DNA of 64,000 nt from Rotaria sp. Silwood1. Its lineage: Eukaryota; Rotifera; Eurotatoria; Philodinida; Philodinidae. The DNA is taken from contig CAJNOP010000033.1 in assembly GCA_905250075.1 (NCBI GenBank), forward strand, positions 1,488,613 to 1,552,612. The letters are read 5' to 3'. Below are positions 38,347-52,309 of this stretch, piece by piece. The position numbers and the translations under genes are program-made. Position 1 is the stretch's first letter, and the number at the start of each line of letters is the position of its first letter. Below the pieces are notes generated by a model. It was given only the letters and a program-made list of their open reading frames with translations, was not told where the DNA came from and ran no database searches.

Positions 38347-40882
38347 CTGTATTGAAGTGTTAGATAATATTGTATCAGTAATAACAGTTATATATCATAT
38401 GCAGTATTAGAATACAAAAGTTCTTAGATGCAGTTGATAATTAAATAAAGTCAAATGATGATACTCGAGTATGTACGTTGTTTGATGATGACCCTGAAAT
38501 CACAAGCAAAGAAAAACAAACATGTCTTTGTTTTCATCAGACAGCAAGGTGCAATAGAGAATTGAAAAAAAAAGAAAAAAAAAGAAAGACGTCAGTCCCT
38601 CGATGTAGTATTACACGTGCTGATGAAATACTAGCAAAAAAAGAGAAAAAAAGGCACAAGGGAATGATGACTCTTTCTTAGAATAGAAAATCTGACTTTT
38701 TTTTCTGATCTAACATCTTATTCTCTAAATGATCAGTTGACAAGTTTTTGTATCATTTTCTCTTATCAATTCAATGCAAGATGAATAATAGATTTCTTCT
38801 TCTGCTTTTTTTTCCTATAATTATCATCCCTAGGAGTAGTAGCGTGTTGAACTCTTCGTCTCTTTTGCCTTTGAATTGATTGAGAACAACGATGTTCTAC
38901 ATATATTAACAACAACAGAATAATGAAAGTATACTCTTGTCTAATGTGTTGTACGGCATTACTAATGTTAACATGACGTCAATACATTTATTCATGTGCG
39001 TTTATAATAACAAAAGAAAAATGCACAAGATGAACTTTAATAATATTAGAATTCTATATTGAAAGATATGTACATAATCAGCATTATGATTTATATTACA
39101 AAAAATATAACACTTCGTCAATATTGAATGTTTTTCGTTTTCTCCTAGTATCAATTATATCTTGTTTATATGTCAATGAATGCATACATCTTAGCAGCAG
39201 TCGTCTAGGACAAAAAAAAACAGAAACAAAATACAATCACCTTGTGCAGTACATTGTCTATAAACATCCAGGGTTTGCAAATGTATGGAGTATCTCGAAA
39301 AAAAAAAAAAGAAAAGGCATCATTATTGACATATCGTCGCATTAATCTTATACTCTTGCGGATGGAATAGACATCAGATGTGTTTGTCATTATGATAAAG
39401 AATGACAATGATTAACTTTTTTAAAATAAATAAAATGTTAACTTACGAGCTAGTTTTTTTTTATTATGAGAAACAAAATAATTTAATTTTAATTCAAAAG
39501 AGTGAAATGAAGAGAAAGTTTTTTTGTCTTTATTTGATGATTAATTTTGTGTAGATATGACACATTTCGAATAGAATTTAATCGTTCTTTCTTTTTTAAT
39601 ATAACGGTCGGTCTTCCCTTTTTTTTTCTTTTCTTCTTTTTACATATTATTTTATTGCCCTTGATATTTTGCCTTCAACTAATGTCACTAGTGATGGCCC
39701 TGAGAGGTTTATATCCGTCAGTCATTTTCATTATTTTTTTCTCTTTTTTTAAAGTTTTCCCAGCTGATACGCATAATAAATCATGAAGAACGACATATTG
39801 TACATACCTATAAAAACTAAATTAATGGATAATGATGGATCAAATATAAAAATGTTTATTTGCCCTTCTCAATATTTCGAATTTCTCTATTAATAAAGCA
39901 TCTAAAAATAGATAAAATATATATTAGACAACATATAGGCACGTTATTTACAGAACAACATCAACTCCGGAATATCTTTCTTTCGAATAAGAGTGATGCT
40001 TTGCCTTGTTTTTGCTCGTTTTTTTTATGTCACATATACATAAATACAAAAGAAAAAAAATAGAGTACCAATTAACAGAGTCGTTTTCTCGTCGTCTTCT
40101 CTCTGTTCTCTCTCTCTCTATCTTTCTCTCTATCCTTCGGTCGGTCGCTTGCTCCTTCCTTCCTATTCCGTTTTTTTTTCAACGCGTAATATTTACTTGT
40201 TGGCACAAACTGCGTTTTTTTCCCTTGTGCTAGAACTTGTCAATCTAGACAACATACCGTAGAAAAAAAAGCAAGAAAGAGATAGTAGGATTATGTCGAT
40301 ATGTGCGAACGAACACAACTGTTACTCACAGCTGCGCATATCAAAAGACACAAAAAACAGAAATGATGAATCAGACATTCATGTTTTTGTTTTCAAGGTG
40401 AACATTCTGAATCAAATCATCAAATACATTAAGACAATGGATCATTGAATATTCAAGAGGATGTTTATATGAAACCATAAACAAAAAATGAATATCTGAC
40501 ACTGTTTATGGACAACGGAATAAAGAGAATGAAAGAGAAGAGTACACACAAAGATATTTTGCAAATCGTGGTCACATCTACTCATCAATATGTGAATGAA
40601 ACGATATAGTAACATTAGAATTAATTGAAGCAATAACACAAACACATTGAATAATAACGATATTGTCATGCAAGATCATTTTTACTTCATTAGTTATTCA
40701 TTCATTTGAAACCCTTATTGATAATACATTAAGAAATAAAACATTGTTTTATACACAAATACTAAATATTTATATGTATAATTATGGACGGAACAAAGAT
40801 CAAAAGGTTTTCAACCTGAGAAGACAAACACACATAGACGAAAGATCATATAAAAAAAAAAAGAAGAAAAGCTATGTTAAGA
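38347..40882. other. Intergenic, MAPK upstream region
   Basis: 2.5 kb with poly-A/poly-T-rich frames but no supported gene. The region 40080-40160 is CT-rich (CTCTCTGTTCTCTCTCTCTC), similar to the tract before rapsyn. It should hold the MAPK promoter and the SAS-6 3' UTR. Confidence 0.4.
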
Positions 40883-43800
40883 TTACATTTGTTTTTCTGA
40901 AGAATAAGCTGAAGCAAGAGGAGTTGTATTTACGGACTGTTGTCGAATAGATCGATTTTGTTGAGTTGATAATGGTTTATTTATTACTGACGAAGTTGCT
41001 GTTGTTGTTGTATTAACACGTGATGCACTTTGAACATTACCAGCTGACATTGAAGATCGAAGTGGTTGAGTACCACTTGTCGTTGTTGTTCCACTTGTTG
41101 AACTAAATTGAAAATATTTAGGATCAATTTTTGAACTCACTGGTGGATTAAGTGAACTAAATTAAAATAAATATTATTTTATAATAAATTTCATTTGAAA
41201 AAAAAAAGAACAGAGCATACTTTTGTTCAATATTATCTTTTAAATCATTATTACTTGCTGAATAATGTCGTACAGCAGCTGATGTTGAAGTATTTAATGT
41301 TGATGATGATACTGGCACTTGAGTACTACTCATCATATGTTGATGATGACCTGTTGTTGAACTGTTCCATGTTGTTCCCTTTTAAGAACAAAAACAAAAT
41401 CTTTTAATTAAACATGTCTCTATCTGGATGTTATATGAAAACCGATCTAATGTACTTATTGTTATATTTATAAACATAGACAGAATCGAATCTAGGCTCT
41501 TGATGATCAATAACGGTGGACTAATCGGTCTGACGTCAGAACCGGTATAAGACCAATACTGTTTTCATCTCTTCTCATAGAACTTTCGATTAAAATGTTT
41601 TCTTTTTTTTTTCCTTTGCATTTTTTTGTGTTAGAGTTTTCATATATGTGTATTCACGGAAGATTTTATCAATGCTGGCTTCATCAATAACCTTCATGTG
41701 TAGAAACATCTCATTCGATCTATGTACATAATGTCAAATGAGAAATGCTTCCGAATGATGTTATTTAAAAGAATCATGCGTACACGCTATTTATAATTAT
41801 GAATCTTTTTGATATTCTATGGTACTTTTTTTTTCTCATCAAAGTTCATTTTTAATAGAAAGTATGATTAATGCTAAAATGAAGTTAATATTGTTAAAAA
41901 TTAATCAAAGAATTTTTCTTTTTACTTACTTGAGATTTGTTCATTGGTTCATAATGTGTTTGTAGACTAGGAAACTGTGCAACATGTCTCATTGAATGTA
42001 ATTCACCATTGGTTTGTGAATTTGTCTAAAAATATACAAAAAAAAAAAAAAAACGATTTTGTTTATAACGAAAAATAAAATATTCGAAAAATAAAATACT
42101 AAAAATGATGTTGGACGAAAATGATTTGTTGTTGTTGTTGTTGCTGATGATGAATCAAGAGTTATATTACCATTTAATAAACGTGCTTGTTGTGGTTGAA
42201 TATTTTGTAATTCAGTTAATTTATGATTAAGATAATTAATCAAAGCTTCATTTTTTTTTAATAATTCTTTTGCTTCATTATGTTGTTCAATCAATTTTTG
42301 ATATGAATCATTAGATTTTTCTAATTTACTTGTTAATTCAATATGTTCTTTTTGTAATGTTGCTAATTCACGTTCTTTTTCTTGTAATATACGTTCTTGT
42401 TTTGTTGCTATTTGATCTTTTGTTTTCATCTAAATAAAAATTTCATAAAAGACAAAAAAATGTTTTTTTTTTGTTTTTTTTGCAAAATTACTTTTTCTCG
42501 ACTTTTGGCTAATTCTTGTTGATATTTTTGTAAATCACTTTTACATTTTTCTAAATCATTACCAAATCGTACAATTATTTCATTACCTTTAGCTAAATCT
42601 CGTTTTAATTCTAACATTTTTTCCATTTTTAATTGAACTGTTTCTTCATATTTTTTCTAAATAAATCAAAATATTTAAGATTATATGTATAATACAAAAT
42701 ATAGAACATTCATATATAACTGATGAACGAATCTCTTGAGATATCTCCTTCTGATTTCAATCATTATACTACATAGTGTTATAATAAAGGCACTAAAAGA
42801 ATTTGAATTTGACGAAGCTATTGGATTGTTTTCTAGAGATACTAGATTTTAGAAAAAATCATATTTTCGAATTTTAATCTGAAATTTTGTACATATAAAG
42901 AACTCAATTAGACATATTTTCATAATAAAATTGAGGAAAAAGTCTTTTCAAGTTATAGTCCCTTTTCAATAGAAATCTGAATTGTCCTAAGGTTTTGTAT
43001 TAGAATATTATCTAGTATCTACAGACTAAAATTCATCGAAATCGAAAATGAATATTTCAGAAGACTCAAACAAAAACAATATTATTTGAATATAAAGAAT
43101 TAGTTAACCTAATAAAAATACTTTGTCATCTATTAATTTTACAAATAACATTTGTGATTATCGTTAATTAATAAAAATCAATTTATTCATTTTTAGAGTA
43201 ATATGACAAAAAGCTAAACTATGATGAAGGGGAAATATCAGTCGATTTCATCAAATTCAGTGCTCTTATATTATCTTCCCTATAATTGATGAGCAGAAGA
43301 CAGGTTCGATGTAGATCCTTTGAATGCATTCATTCGCACTGATTAACCCAAGAACAGATGTATATCACAACATAGTCAACATAGTATCGAACAAAAATAA
43401 ACATTAATGACTTCTCTAAAATCATTGCATAACTGGGCTTGAACATGGTACTTTGTGGATACGTATCAAACAACTTAACAATGACTAAACTATAGTCAAA
43501 CATTTTTCATTATGTACAAAAAGTATTAAATATAAATATCTATTCTTTGTTGTTTTTTTTTTGTTTCTATTTCACATATGATATAAATAACCATCACATC
43601 ATCTATAAATTCTAGTTAATCTTATGTTTAAATGCGTTACATTATTTATTTCCTGAAAAGAAAAAAAAAATATTGAACAACGCAAATAAATTATATTCTA
43701 TTTTTATTATCATAATATTTTATCAAATAAATAGTTTGCAGTTTTACTCAATGTTTTTCATCTGTACTTTTGACCGTTCATAGATTAAAATTAATTTTTT

Positions 43801-46800
43801 TTCACTTAAAATTCTGTACTCAGATAGAAAATTAAAATTTGAAATAATAGAACAAATATGAAAAGAAAATATAATACTTTTGATTCTTGTTCAATAGCAA
43901 TACGATCATTTGTTTGTTGAATAACTTCTTGTTTACTTTTAACGTCTTGTTCAACAAGTGCAATTTTAGTTCTTAAATGATTAACTGTTTTTTCATATTG
44001 ATGTATATCATTTTCAAGTGTAGTATTTGTTTTTCTATATTTAATTATTTCATCTTTAGCTTGTTGATGTTCTTCAGTTAATGTTTGTAATTTTGAACTA
44101 AGTTCATTAATTGTTATTTCATTACGATATTTTAAACTAGTTAATTCCTAGAACAAATAAAAAAAGAAAAAAAGTTTCATTATTAATAAAAAAAAAGAAT
44201 AATAATAATAATAAACTGAATAACATACTTTTGTTGTTTCTTCAAGTTCAGATAAACGTTTTTGCATATCATGAACATTTCGTAAATGTGTTTGTTCAAG
44301 TTCACGACGATCATTTTCCATTTTTTCTTGTACACTTGTTCGTTCCTTTAAGAAAAAAAAAATATATATATATTTGTACTTCTGAATGTAATCAATCATA
44401 ACAAAATCTATATTTAGAAATTTTTTGCATATTAAGATAATTGAATAACTAAACAGTTTTCATTGAAATTAACATAAGTCCTATAATCTAATTGCATAAC
44501 GAAAGTCTCAGCAACGATAAGATTTAATACTCAACAGTGAAGAGAAACATCTCAGAAATATACAGGTACTTTTCAAATTAAGATTTATATGAATAATTAT
44601 AAATTAAAAAATAATTTGATTATACTTGAACGAAATAGACATGTTTTAGAAGAAGTCAATTAATTACAAAGAGAGATTGTGCAAAATTCATGATATTGTA
44701 TGAAGTAGGGATTATGCGCATAACAAATAAAGTTAATTATCAATAGAAGTACAATGTATTGTAATGAGAGAAAAGAGTATAATTAGGTTTTAACTCTAGC
44801 ATTATTAGTGATTATTCGAATAGAAACGTCTGTAAAGGAATATTGATAATATTTACAAAACTAATTAGTATATTTGTGAAGTATTGCATTCCATATTAAT
44901 ATTTTCTTGTATTCAACTATGAAAAAATGTGTTCAGATAGAACTCTAATTTTCAAATGCAAAGCTTTTTTAAGTTATTCTCGATCTGGTTGAACAAGAGA
45001 TATCATCAGCTTAACTCAAAAGTTAAAGATCAAATTATCAAGTTTTTTACGAAGGAAATGCTTGACCTGACAAATCACTTTTTGAATCTAGACTATGTAC
45101 ACTGTACAAATCCAAATGACCTATGAATACTCAGAAAAGAGTTCGCTTTCCTAGCTTATATTACAGAGATACATCACTTTGACAGTATATCGTAGTAATA
45201 GAAAAACTGATTTTCAAATTTCGATTTGAAACTTTGTCCTTAACGAAAATGGTTTTATTGTAAAAATTTCAGATCTTTTGCTTTTATCTTGGAATAGTAA
45301 CATAAAATCTACCAGTTTATATGAGCAATGTCAAAGACAAATTATTATCATAGTTGTATCTTAGGATAGGAACAACGAGAAAATCAAAAACGATTCTCGT
45401 TAAGACTAAAGTTTTCAAATCATAATTTAAAAACTAATTTTTCTGTTACTACGGTATACTATCAAAGTGCAGTATCTCTTCATCAAACAGCTAAAAATAT
45501 GAACTGCTTTCAAAATACCTACAGCTCACTTGAGTCTATATATAATGCATATAGTTTCGATTCAAAAACGACTAATCATGCATTAATTAAAATATAGAAC
45601 AGAGATTCGCAAGACTTACTATCAAATCATCATCAAGATAAAGAGCTGATAAAATTTTGCGACTACAAAATATCACGACATTTTAATTATTTTCTTTTTC
45701 TAGAAATACTATCCATTTTTTTAAAGATAATATCATCTATAGAAAGGAATGATCTTTATTATTTTGAAATACTTTATATTATATTTTATTCAATATCATA
45801 GGAATGGGATCACAACTGCAAGATGTGTCTGCAATAAAGAATGCAGAGCATACTTGGAATCAGTTCTAAGTATGATTCTGCATATATTCGTAAAAATCAT
45901 GTTTCATCACATACGACTATATTTAACAATTCATATATAGAGAAATATGAAGCGAAACTGAGATAATCGAAGATCTTTATTTATAAAAAATAGATAATCT
46001 ATAATAATATCAAATGTTTTTGCTAAAATCTTTATCAATTTATTGACATACTTGTAAAGATTTTTCTTTTTCTTCTGCTAATTCTTGCATATGTTTTCCA
46101 ACAATTTGATTATTATTTGAATCCCATTCAAGTTTAAGTTTTTCAAAATTTGTATTTTTTTCTTTTAATTCCTAAAATCAAGAAAATATTCATTATCAAA
46201 TATATATAATTTAACTAAATCGAAATATACCAATTGTGTTAATTCAAGTTCTCGTTTCAATTTTTCATAATCATTATTCAATTGATTATAATCCGTCTTT
46301 ACAAAAATAAATAAATAAATAAATAAATAAATAAATTTTCATAAGATTTTACTGTTTTTGATTGTAAACGTCTTGCAAGATAATTTTTTATTTCATAATC
46401 ATTAGCTGATGTTACTAATAGAGATAAATGTGTCAGATGTTTAAATGAACTTATTTCAACAACACGTAAATGTGTTTGTTGATTTGTTAATTGTTGTTCA
46501 TCAGTAACGAGTTGTAATTGAAAACGAGAACCACTTAAAAAAAAAACGAAATTTTTTGTTTAGTTTTTTAATATTTTATTGTTTGTTTTTACTTCATAGG
46601 TGTTGTATCATTATGTTGATCACGTATACATAATTTTAAATAATCAATTACATGTTGAGGAAATGCATTAAAATCAACTAATAAACCTTGTTCACGTTTT
46701 AAACTAAATATTCATACAAATATATATATATAAAGATGATTTAATTAAATTTATGTTTTCTTTTACTTTTTAAAATCATCAACATTTAAATGAAGTTCAT

Positions 46801-47112
46801 AGAGAAAAAATGGATCATCTTCATCGGTTAATTTAAGAACAAATTCCTAAATTTAAATAGTTATGTTTAAAAAAAAAATTGCTTTTTTTTTTTGTTTATT
46901 TTGAAAAATTTACTGTTTGTAATGAATTAGCTATTTGAAATTCAACTGTTACATGAACATTTCGACATCTAAATAAATTATTTTATTATTATTTCTTTGA
47001 ATTTAAATAACTGAAGTTACTTTTCATCTGTTTTAGTATTTGTTATTATTCTTAAATAAATATTTTTACTAAATAAAGCTGATTGATTCGATGAAGATAT
47101 AATTGTATCCAT
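40883..47112 (-). CDS. SASS6: SAS-6, centriole cartwheel protein
   Basis: Fourteen exons: 47112-47021, 46968-46914, 46846-46767, 46703-46593, 46533-46353, 46296-46231, 46171-46052, 44345-44229, 44147-43878, 42656-42492, 42429-42100, 42025-41930, 41378-41221, 41156-40883; 2,115 nt, 704 aa. SAS-6 dimers assemble the nine-fold cartwheel that templates centrioles and basal bodies. The globular head (about 1-170) has LTDEDDPFFLYELHLNVDDF, EQGLLVDFNAFPQHVIDYL and the PISA-type FKHLTHLSL near 143-151. Residues about 175-490 are a heptad-rich coiled coil (for example ELKEKNTNFEKLKLEWDS, LQKYQQELAKSREK). The tail is Ser/Thr/Gln-rich and disordered, as in the family. Introns 7, 8 and 10-12 are long; intron 7 holds a foldback. 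Confidence 0.92.
44975..45610. repeat. Foldback element, copy E
   Basis: Same family as copy D, in SAS-6 intron 7. CTATGAATACTCAGAAAAGA near 45122 pairs with TTTCAAAATACCTACAGC near 45510; GACAGTATATCGTAGTAATA near 45181 pairs with GTTACTACGGTATACTATCA near 45445; TTAACGAAAATGG near 45239 pairs with CGATTCTCGTTAAGAC near 45392. The centre near 45350 contains TATCTTAGGATAGGAACAAC, almost the same as the centre of copy A. Ends approximate. Confidence 0.68.
46305..46335. repeat. (AAAT)n microsatellite
   Basis: About seven AAAT units in SAS-6 intron 5, close to the exon 6 acceptor (which reads from the minus strand). It makes that intron's polypyrimidine side unusually simple. Confidence 0.7.
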
Positions 47113-48694
47113 TATCACAAAATAAAAAAATAGTGAAAGAGTATTATAAGAAATTTACTTTCAAAATATATTCCGATTTGATGAATTATATTAACCAATA
47201 AAATCCTAAGCAACACTTAACAACCAGTGACATCGTTTTGAAACAAAAGAAATATTTTTTATATTCACGATTGCGTTGTCTTGATCTTGAACATCAAGTG
47301 TCGATGTACCCAAGAGATGAATAGAATATATTACATCATTCATTATTTCTTATCAAAACAATAGAAAAATCTATGCTCTTGATGGTTGTCATCGTTATTT
47401 TTTAAGATAAGAATATTTGATTTTCAAGATACAATAAAATAGAAGATAGATAAAAAAAAAAGAACAAACATTATCAATAATCTTAGATATATTTAATCAA
47501 CTAGCAATTTTCAATTATAGATATTATACATACAGAAGATGTTGTTATTATTATTATTATGAATCAGTATTTGTTGAAGAGTTTATAAGGACAAACTTTT
47601 TTGATTGTTTTTATTCATTACGATTTACACTGATCAAGGTTATATTAGTGCATAATATAAAAAATGATAATAAAATCTCAACTAAAGGTGTATTAATCGA
47701 AAACTAAGATAAATACAAGTGATTAAGAGATTAGCGGAATCACGTGTTGTAAACATGAATGGAACTAGTCATTTTAGGTTCCGATTTCAATCACATTGGT
47801 ACTGGGATCGATATCTATTTAGAACATATGAGTTGTGATAATATGATATTCGACTGCAAGTTTTACTAGACCATAAAAAATATTGCTGTTAATGAAATAG
47901 TGTCGGTGCTAGCGACGTCCCCCCCTCGTAAAAAATTTCCGTAGTGTTCTGTCAAAAAATATTTAATGCTGGTTCCTGGTCTCAAAACTAAATTTCGATC
48001 CCGGTCTCTGTTCAAAAGAACTTTAGTCTAAGTGTCAAGCGAAAAAAAAATGTGTCCTTGGTCTCAAGGCATATCTATATATTGTACTCAGAACCTTCTC
48101 TTTCAGAAAAAAGGTTCAAATACTAAAGTATAGCAAACACATTCTTTCAACAGGTGATCAGATAGTTTTTAATGCAATAACTACAAAATTTGTCAGAGTA
48201 AAATTCATCCTCAGAAAAGCATTTTTTCTCGGCTTCTGTTATAAGAAAAATTATTTTTATAACATTTAAGATCTCCATCAGTCTTACATATAATTAAAGA
48301 GACTAACCTGATTCAAACTTCAATTGGGTGTATTAACAAAATTTGAAAATGCCACCAATCGTTACGAAACTAGAGAGAATTATTTTTCTTTTACAGAATT
48401 AAAAGTTTGATACACATAAAAAGTTTTTTTGACATCCAATAAAAAATATTTTGCTTAATTTCGCTTTCACCTTTTTGAAAAAAGATAATCGTGACTTTTC
48501 ATTCTTTTGTCTTTTACATTGATTCAAATATTTGTTTTTGCCTTATCTATAGAATACATAGAACTGAAGTCATAAAAAAGTGGTTTTGATATTCAAATAA
48601 GCAAAATAACTCAAAAGATCTCGAAAATAAACATTATTCTTAATATTGCGCGCATTGTTTTAATCTTAAGTTATATTTAATTAGTTTTTTTTCA
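47113..48694. other. Divergent intergenic region
   Basis: 1.6 kb between head-to-head genes (SAS-6 on minus, the helical protein on plus), so it should carry both promoters. A G/C-richer patch at about 47900-48080 contains CGTCCCCCCCTCG and three spaced GGTCTC-type motifs, unlike its surroundings; it may be a transposon remnant. No gene seen. Confidence 0.4.
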
Positions 48695-49609
48695 ATGTCC
48701 TCTTGTCGATGTTGTCTAGTACCACATCCCTTACGTCTTATCGAACGCTTTAATTTATCGATTCAAACAATAAAATTAATACGTAGAAATTGTTTAATTT
48801 TTGAGAATATATTCCTAGATGAATATGAACATTTAGAAAGAATATCATCAAATCTAAATAAATATCTTATACATTCTAATACAATATCAAATCAAATATA
48901 TTCATATTTATCACAGCTAACAAGACAATTCAATAATCGTTTAGAAAATTTAAGAATATTTTTAAATAAATTTGAATGTTTAATAATAAAATGTTCAATT
49001 TGGTTAAAGACTAATTCAATAAAATCTATTCATTCTCAATTAAAATATTATAGAAAAAAATTTGATTTATTTAATAAGTTTTTTGTACAACATTCAAATA
49101 TAAATTCATATAAAAATAATTTAATAAAAAAATTTCGAAATGATTTTTCAATATTTCAAATAAATTATCAACAATATTGTTTACAAATGGATTCAATTGA
49201 ATATAAACATATAAAAGTATTTCTTGAAAGTATTCAATTATTTTCATCAATTATTTCATTAGAAAATAATAATATGATTAATTCAACAATAAATATTGAT
49301 CATAATATTAAGGAATGGAAAGAAAAAAATAAATTTCATATTACATGGTTACCTGATGAACATCAACAAAATGAAAAAAATAATCATTTATTAACATTTG
49401 AAAATGAAAATAAACATGTTGAACAAACTTCATCTGATATTGAAATTAAAGCAATAGATAATTGTTCAAATGATAGTCAAGATAAATATGCATATGAATC
49501 TAACTTAAGTTGGTCATTTACAATAGCAAAAAAACAAGAAAATATATCTGTAAGTCAACAAAATCCTGATCAAATTGAATTAAATTTCACAAAAAGAAAG
49601 TTAATTTAA
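48695..49609 (+). CDS. Unrecognised single-exon helical protein
   Basis: An intronless 304-aa frame starting MSSCRCCLVPHPLRLIERF. Residues about 15-210 are predicted by eye to be long amphipathic helices (IQTIKLIRRNCLIFENIFLD, IYSYLSQLTRQFNNRLENLR, KKFRNDFSIFQINYQQYCLQ), with the remainder charged and Asn/Ser-rich, likely disordered. Helix lengths and a basic face would allow a BAR-like or spectrin-like fold, but I see no family signature. Codon use fits the other genes here and the frame is far longer than chance in this AT-rich DNA, so it is probably real. Its head-to-head position with SAS-6 proves nothing about function. Confidence 0.65.
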   Translation: MSSCRCCLVPHPLRLIERFNLSIQTIKLIRRNCLIFENIFLDEYEHLERISSNLNKYLIHSNTISNQIYSYLSQLTRQFNNRLENLRIFLNKFECLIIKCSIWLKTNSIKSIHSQLKYYRKKFDLFNKFFVQHSNINSYKNNLIKKFRNDFSIFQINYQQYCLQMDSIEYKHIKVFLESIQLFSSIISLENNNMINSTINIDHNIKEWKEKNKFHITWLPDEHQQNEKNNHLLTFENENKHVEQTSSDIEIKAIDNCSNDSQDKYAYESNLSWSFTIAKKQENISVSQQNPDQIELNFTKRKLI

Positions 49610-51921
49610 AATAATTGAGAGAATGATTAGAAAACAATATTGAGACAAAAATATCAACTGAAAAATATAATCTAGCCGAGTGTCACTTATAAATATGATC
49701 AAGACTGAAATCAAATTTTTTCTTTAGGCCAGGGCAGAATGAAAAAAGATTGATATCACTTATTACTAGTTATTTCTTCTTGATTTTCAGAAATTTTTTG
49801 ATAATATTTTGAATATGTACACAATGAATTTGTACGATTTCTCAAAATAAAAAGATTCTTGGAGAGACAATTATTCGATAAAAAATTAAAAACTGTTCAA
49901 ATTAAAATTTTGCTCTATATCTTCATTCGGATCTTTATTCAATAATTCTATTAGAATTTTATTATTCAGATTAATAGTATTCCATGTAGCCAAGACAAAT
50001 CTAGAAAACTTAAGTTTGTTGGAGATTCATACTAAAATCTAAATGAAAATTTATCTATTAAACTAAACAAATCATTCATTAAGTTACTTTAAAATAACTT
50101 ATGCGTTAAAGAATAATCAAACATGAAATGTCGAAGTACGAAAATGAAATTGATTTGTAATATTATTCTTTCGATTGAATTATTCTTTTTTTTTTTCATA
50201 TTTTTGACCAAAATAGTGAGTGTAAGTTTTGCAAACAACATTGATTGAAATTTCAATGTGAAAGAGAGAGAAGCAAGTAAAGAAAAGAGTATGAAATTAA
50301 GGTACTAATATGTATACAAATAATAAAAGTGAGACAATCTTTTTTGTTTATTGTGGGTTACTGCTTCAACATCTATTTGTAAATATTTCAAACCATGCGA
50401 TTAATTGAAAAATTCTCATAGAGAGTGCTTTCATCCTCGGAGTGCTAAAAGTAGTGACAAGAAAGAGAGGAAAATGAAACTAGCTTCAGCCGCTTGTTGC
50501 TAAGTTGTCAATTCGATATTTCGAGGGGAAAGGCTTCCCCTAATTAAATTATACTCAATTAGGTATACTAGATTATATATAGAATATGTGACTTCCACAT
50601 TTCACTCGTGACGTGGCTATATTAACATACTGTTTTTTTGCCAACAGAATATTCTATTATGCGAAATACTCTTTTTACGCAAAAAATAATTCTTTTGACG
50701 TCATTTATCGCCTTTTCTTCTATCTCAACACTCAGAACATCTGTTATTCCTTCAGTGTCTACAAGAACGAATGATATCTGTTCTATCTAAATAGCTATTT
50801 CTGACTGTGTCGATAAGTTAGAACAGCAAAATTTCTTTTCTTTCTGTCAGATAACAAAAGTTACTACTGTCACTAGAAAAAAACAAATATCGTTATATTC
50901 AGACGTCATCTTCTACTCATCAATCAATTGAAAATTCCAAACTATCTCAATCAACAATTAATACAACAAAATCTCCATCAATAAATCGTGTACGACTTGC
51001 CATTGAAGCAATCGAACGAAATACGAAACATTTTCCGCGAGAGAGGAAGTCATAAATCTTTTATTAGTTGTATAAAAAAATCGATCTTTCCGTTTTTTTT
51101 TTTTTCTTTTCTCCCTCTCTCTCACACACACACTCAATATCTCTTGATCTTTCATCATCACCATCATAATTTTCTGAACACAAACAAGCCAAAACAAAAA
51201 AAAAGAAAAAAACGAACTTTCGACGCATACACACAAATCGGTCAACTGAACAAACAAGAAAAGAAGAAGAAAAAGAAAAAGAAAAACGAGAACCAAAAGA
51301 TGGACAAAGCAGACACAAGTTGACAAAAGAAAAGAAAAACAAAAGGAACATTTAAGATGGATATTGTTTTGAAAAGAAAGAACGAACGAAAGAAGAAAAA
51401 AAAAGCACACACCGGGAGACTACAATGTTTTTTTTTTGTTTTCTTGTGTGCGAGTCCGAAATGGGTTGAGCGGTTAAATCCAAAAACGAAAAAAAAAAAA
51501 GAAACAAATGACAAAGACAAAAAAGAAAAATTCTTTATATCTCCGGAAGACAAAACGAAGAGAAAAAAAAGCAAAAAGAGAAATCAAGAGCACCAAACAC
51601 ACAGAAACATACAGAATAGGATGAGAACAAAAAAACAAAACATTTTTTTTGGTTTTTTTTAAATCGTTACAAAAAAGTAGACGATACGAGAAATGAAAGA
51701 GTGGAACAAACAAACAAACACACACACACACACAACGTTTTCTTTTATTTGTTTTTTTTCTGACATTTTTTATTCTTTTTTTTTTTTGTTAATTTTTTTT
51801 CTCTTTTTTTTTCTTGGGTTCATTTTATAACAGACAAAGAACTACAAATAAATAAGCAACGAAAGACGAACAACTCGAGAAGAAATAAATCATGTCTTTT
51901 TTCATTTTGTGTATTTTTTTT
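49610..51921. other. Intergenic, includes probable LARP4 3' UTR
   Basis: 2.3 kb between the helical-protein stop (plus) and the LARP4 stop (minus), so both 3' ends face this gap. From about 51060 to 51840 the plus strand is strongly strand-biased: A/G-rich up to about 51660, then T-rich, with (CA)n near 51718-51735. Many long overlapping frames on both strands there come from this simple sequence and are not genes. Confidence 0.45.
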
Positions 51922-52273
51922 CTATTCGGCATAGTGAACCTGTGATTCAACATTGCCTGTGTTGCCGGTGAAACGATGCACCGTTTGATTACTATTGTGA
52001 TAGTTACCACCTCCTCCTCGTGACCGATCAAAATATCTACCAGTACCACGTCCACCACTACCACGCGATTGATATGTTGGTGGACCAGCATTATTATTTA
52101 CTGTACGACGTCCTCCACCACGATTACTGCCACCTCCACCGCCTCCTCCACGATTTAAACTATTACTTGAACCAGAACGACGTTCATGTGAATAACGATA
52201 ATTTCCTCCACGACCACGACCACGTGAATTACTATACTGTTGATGTGATGGTGATGATGTATGTTGTTGCTGA

Positions 52274-52309
<36 letters not shown>

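Noticed and set aside
42658..43877. Possible half copy of the foldback family in SAS-6 intron 8
   Set aside because: The segment around 42780-43030 vaguely resembles one arm, but without a partner arm or clear shared motifs.
48695..49609. BAR-domain (CIBAR/FAM92) assignment
   Set aside because: Only helix lengths and composition agree; no specific motif is conserved.
51000..51731. Cluster of long overlapping frames on both strands
   Set aside because: Simple A/G-rich and T-rich DNA with lysine- or phenylalanine-rich translations; stop codons are just rare in such sequence.
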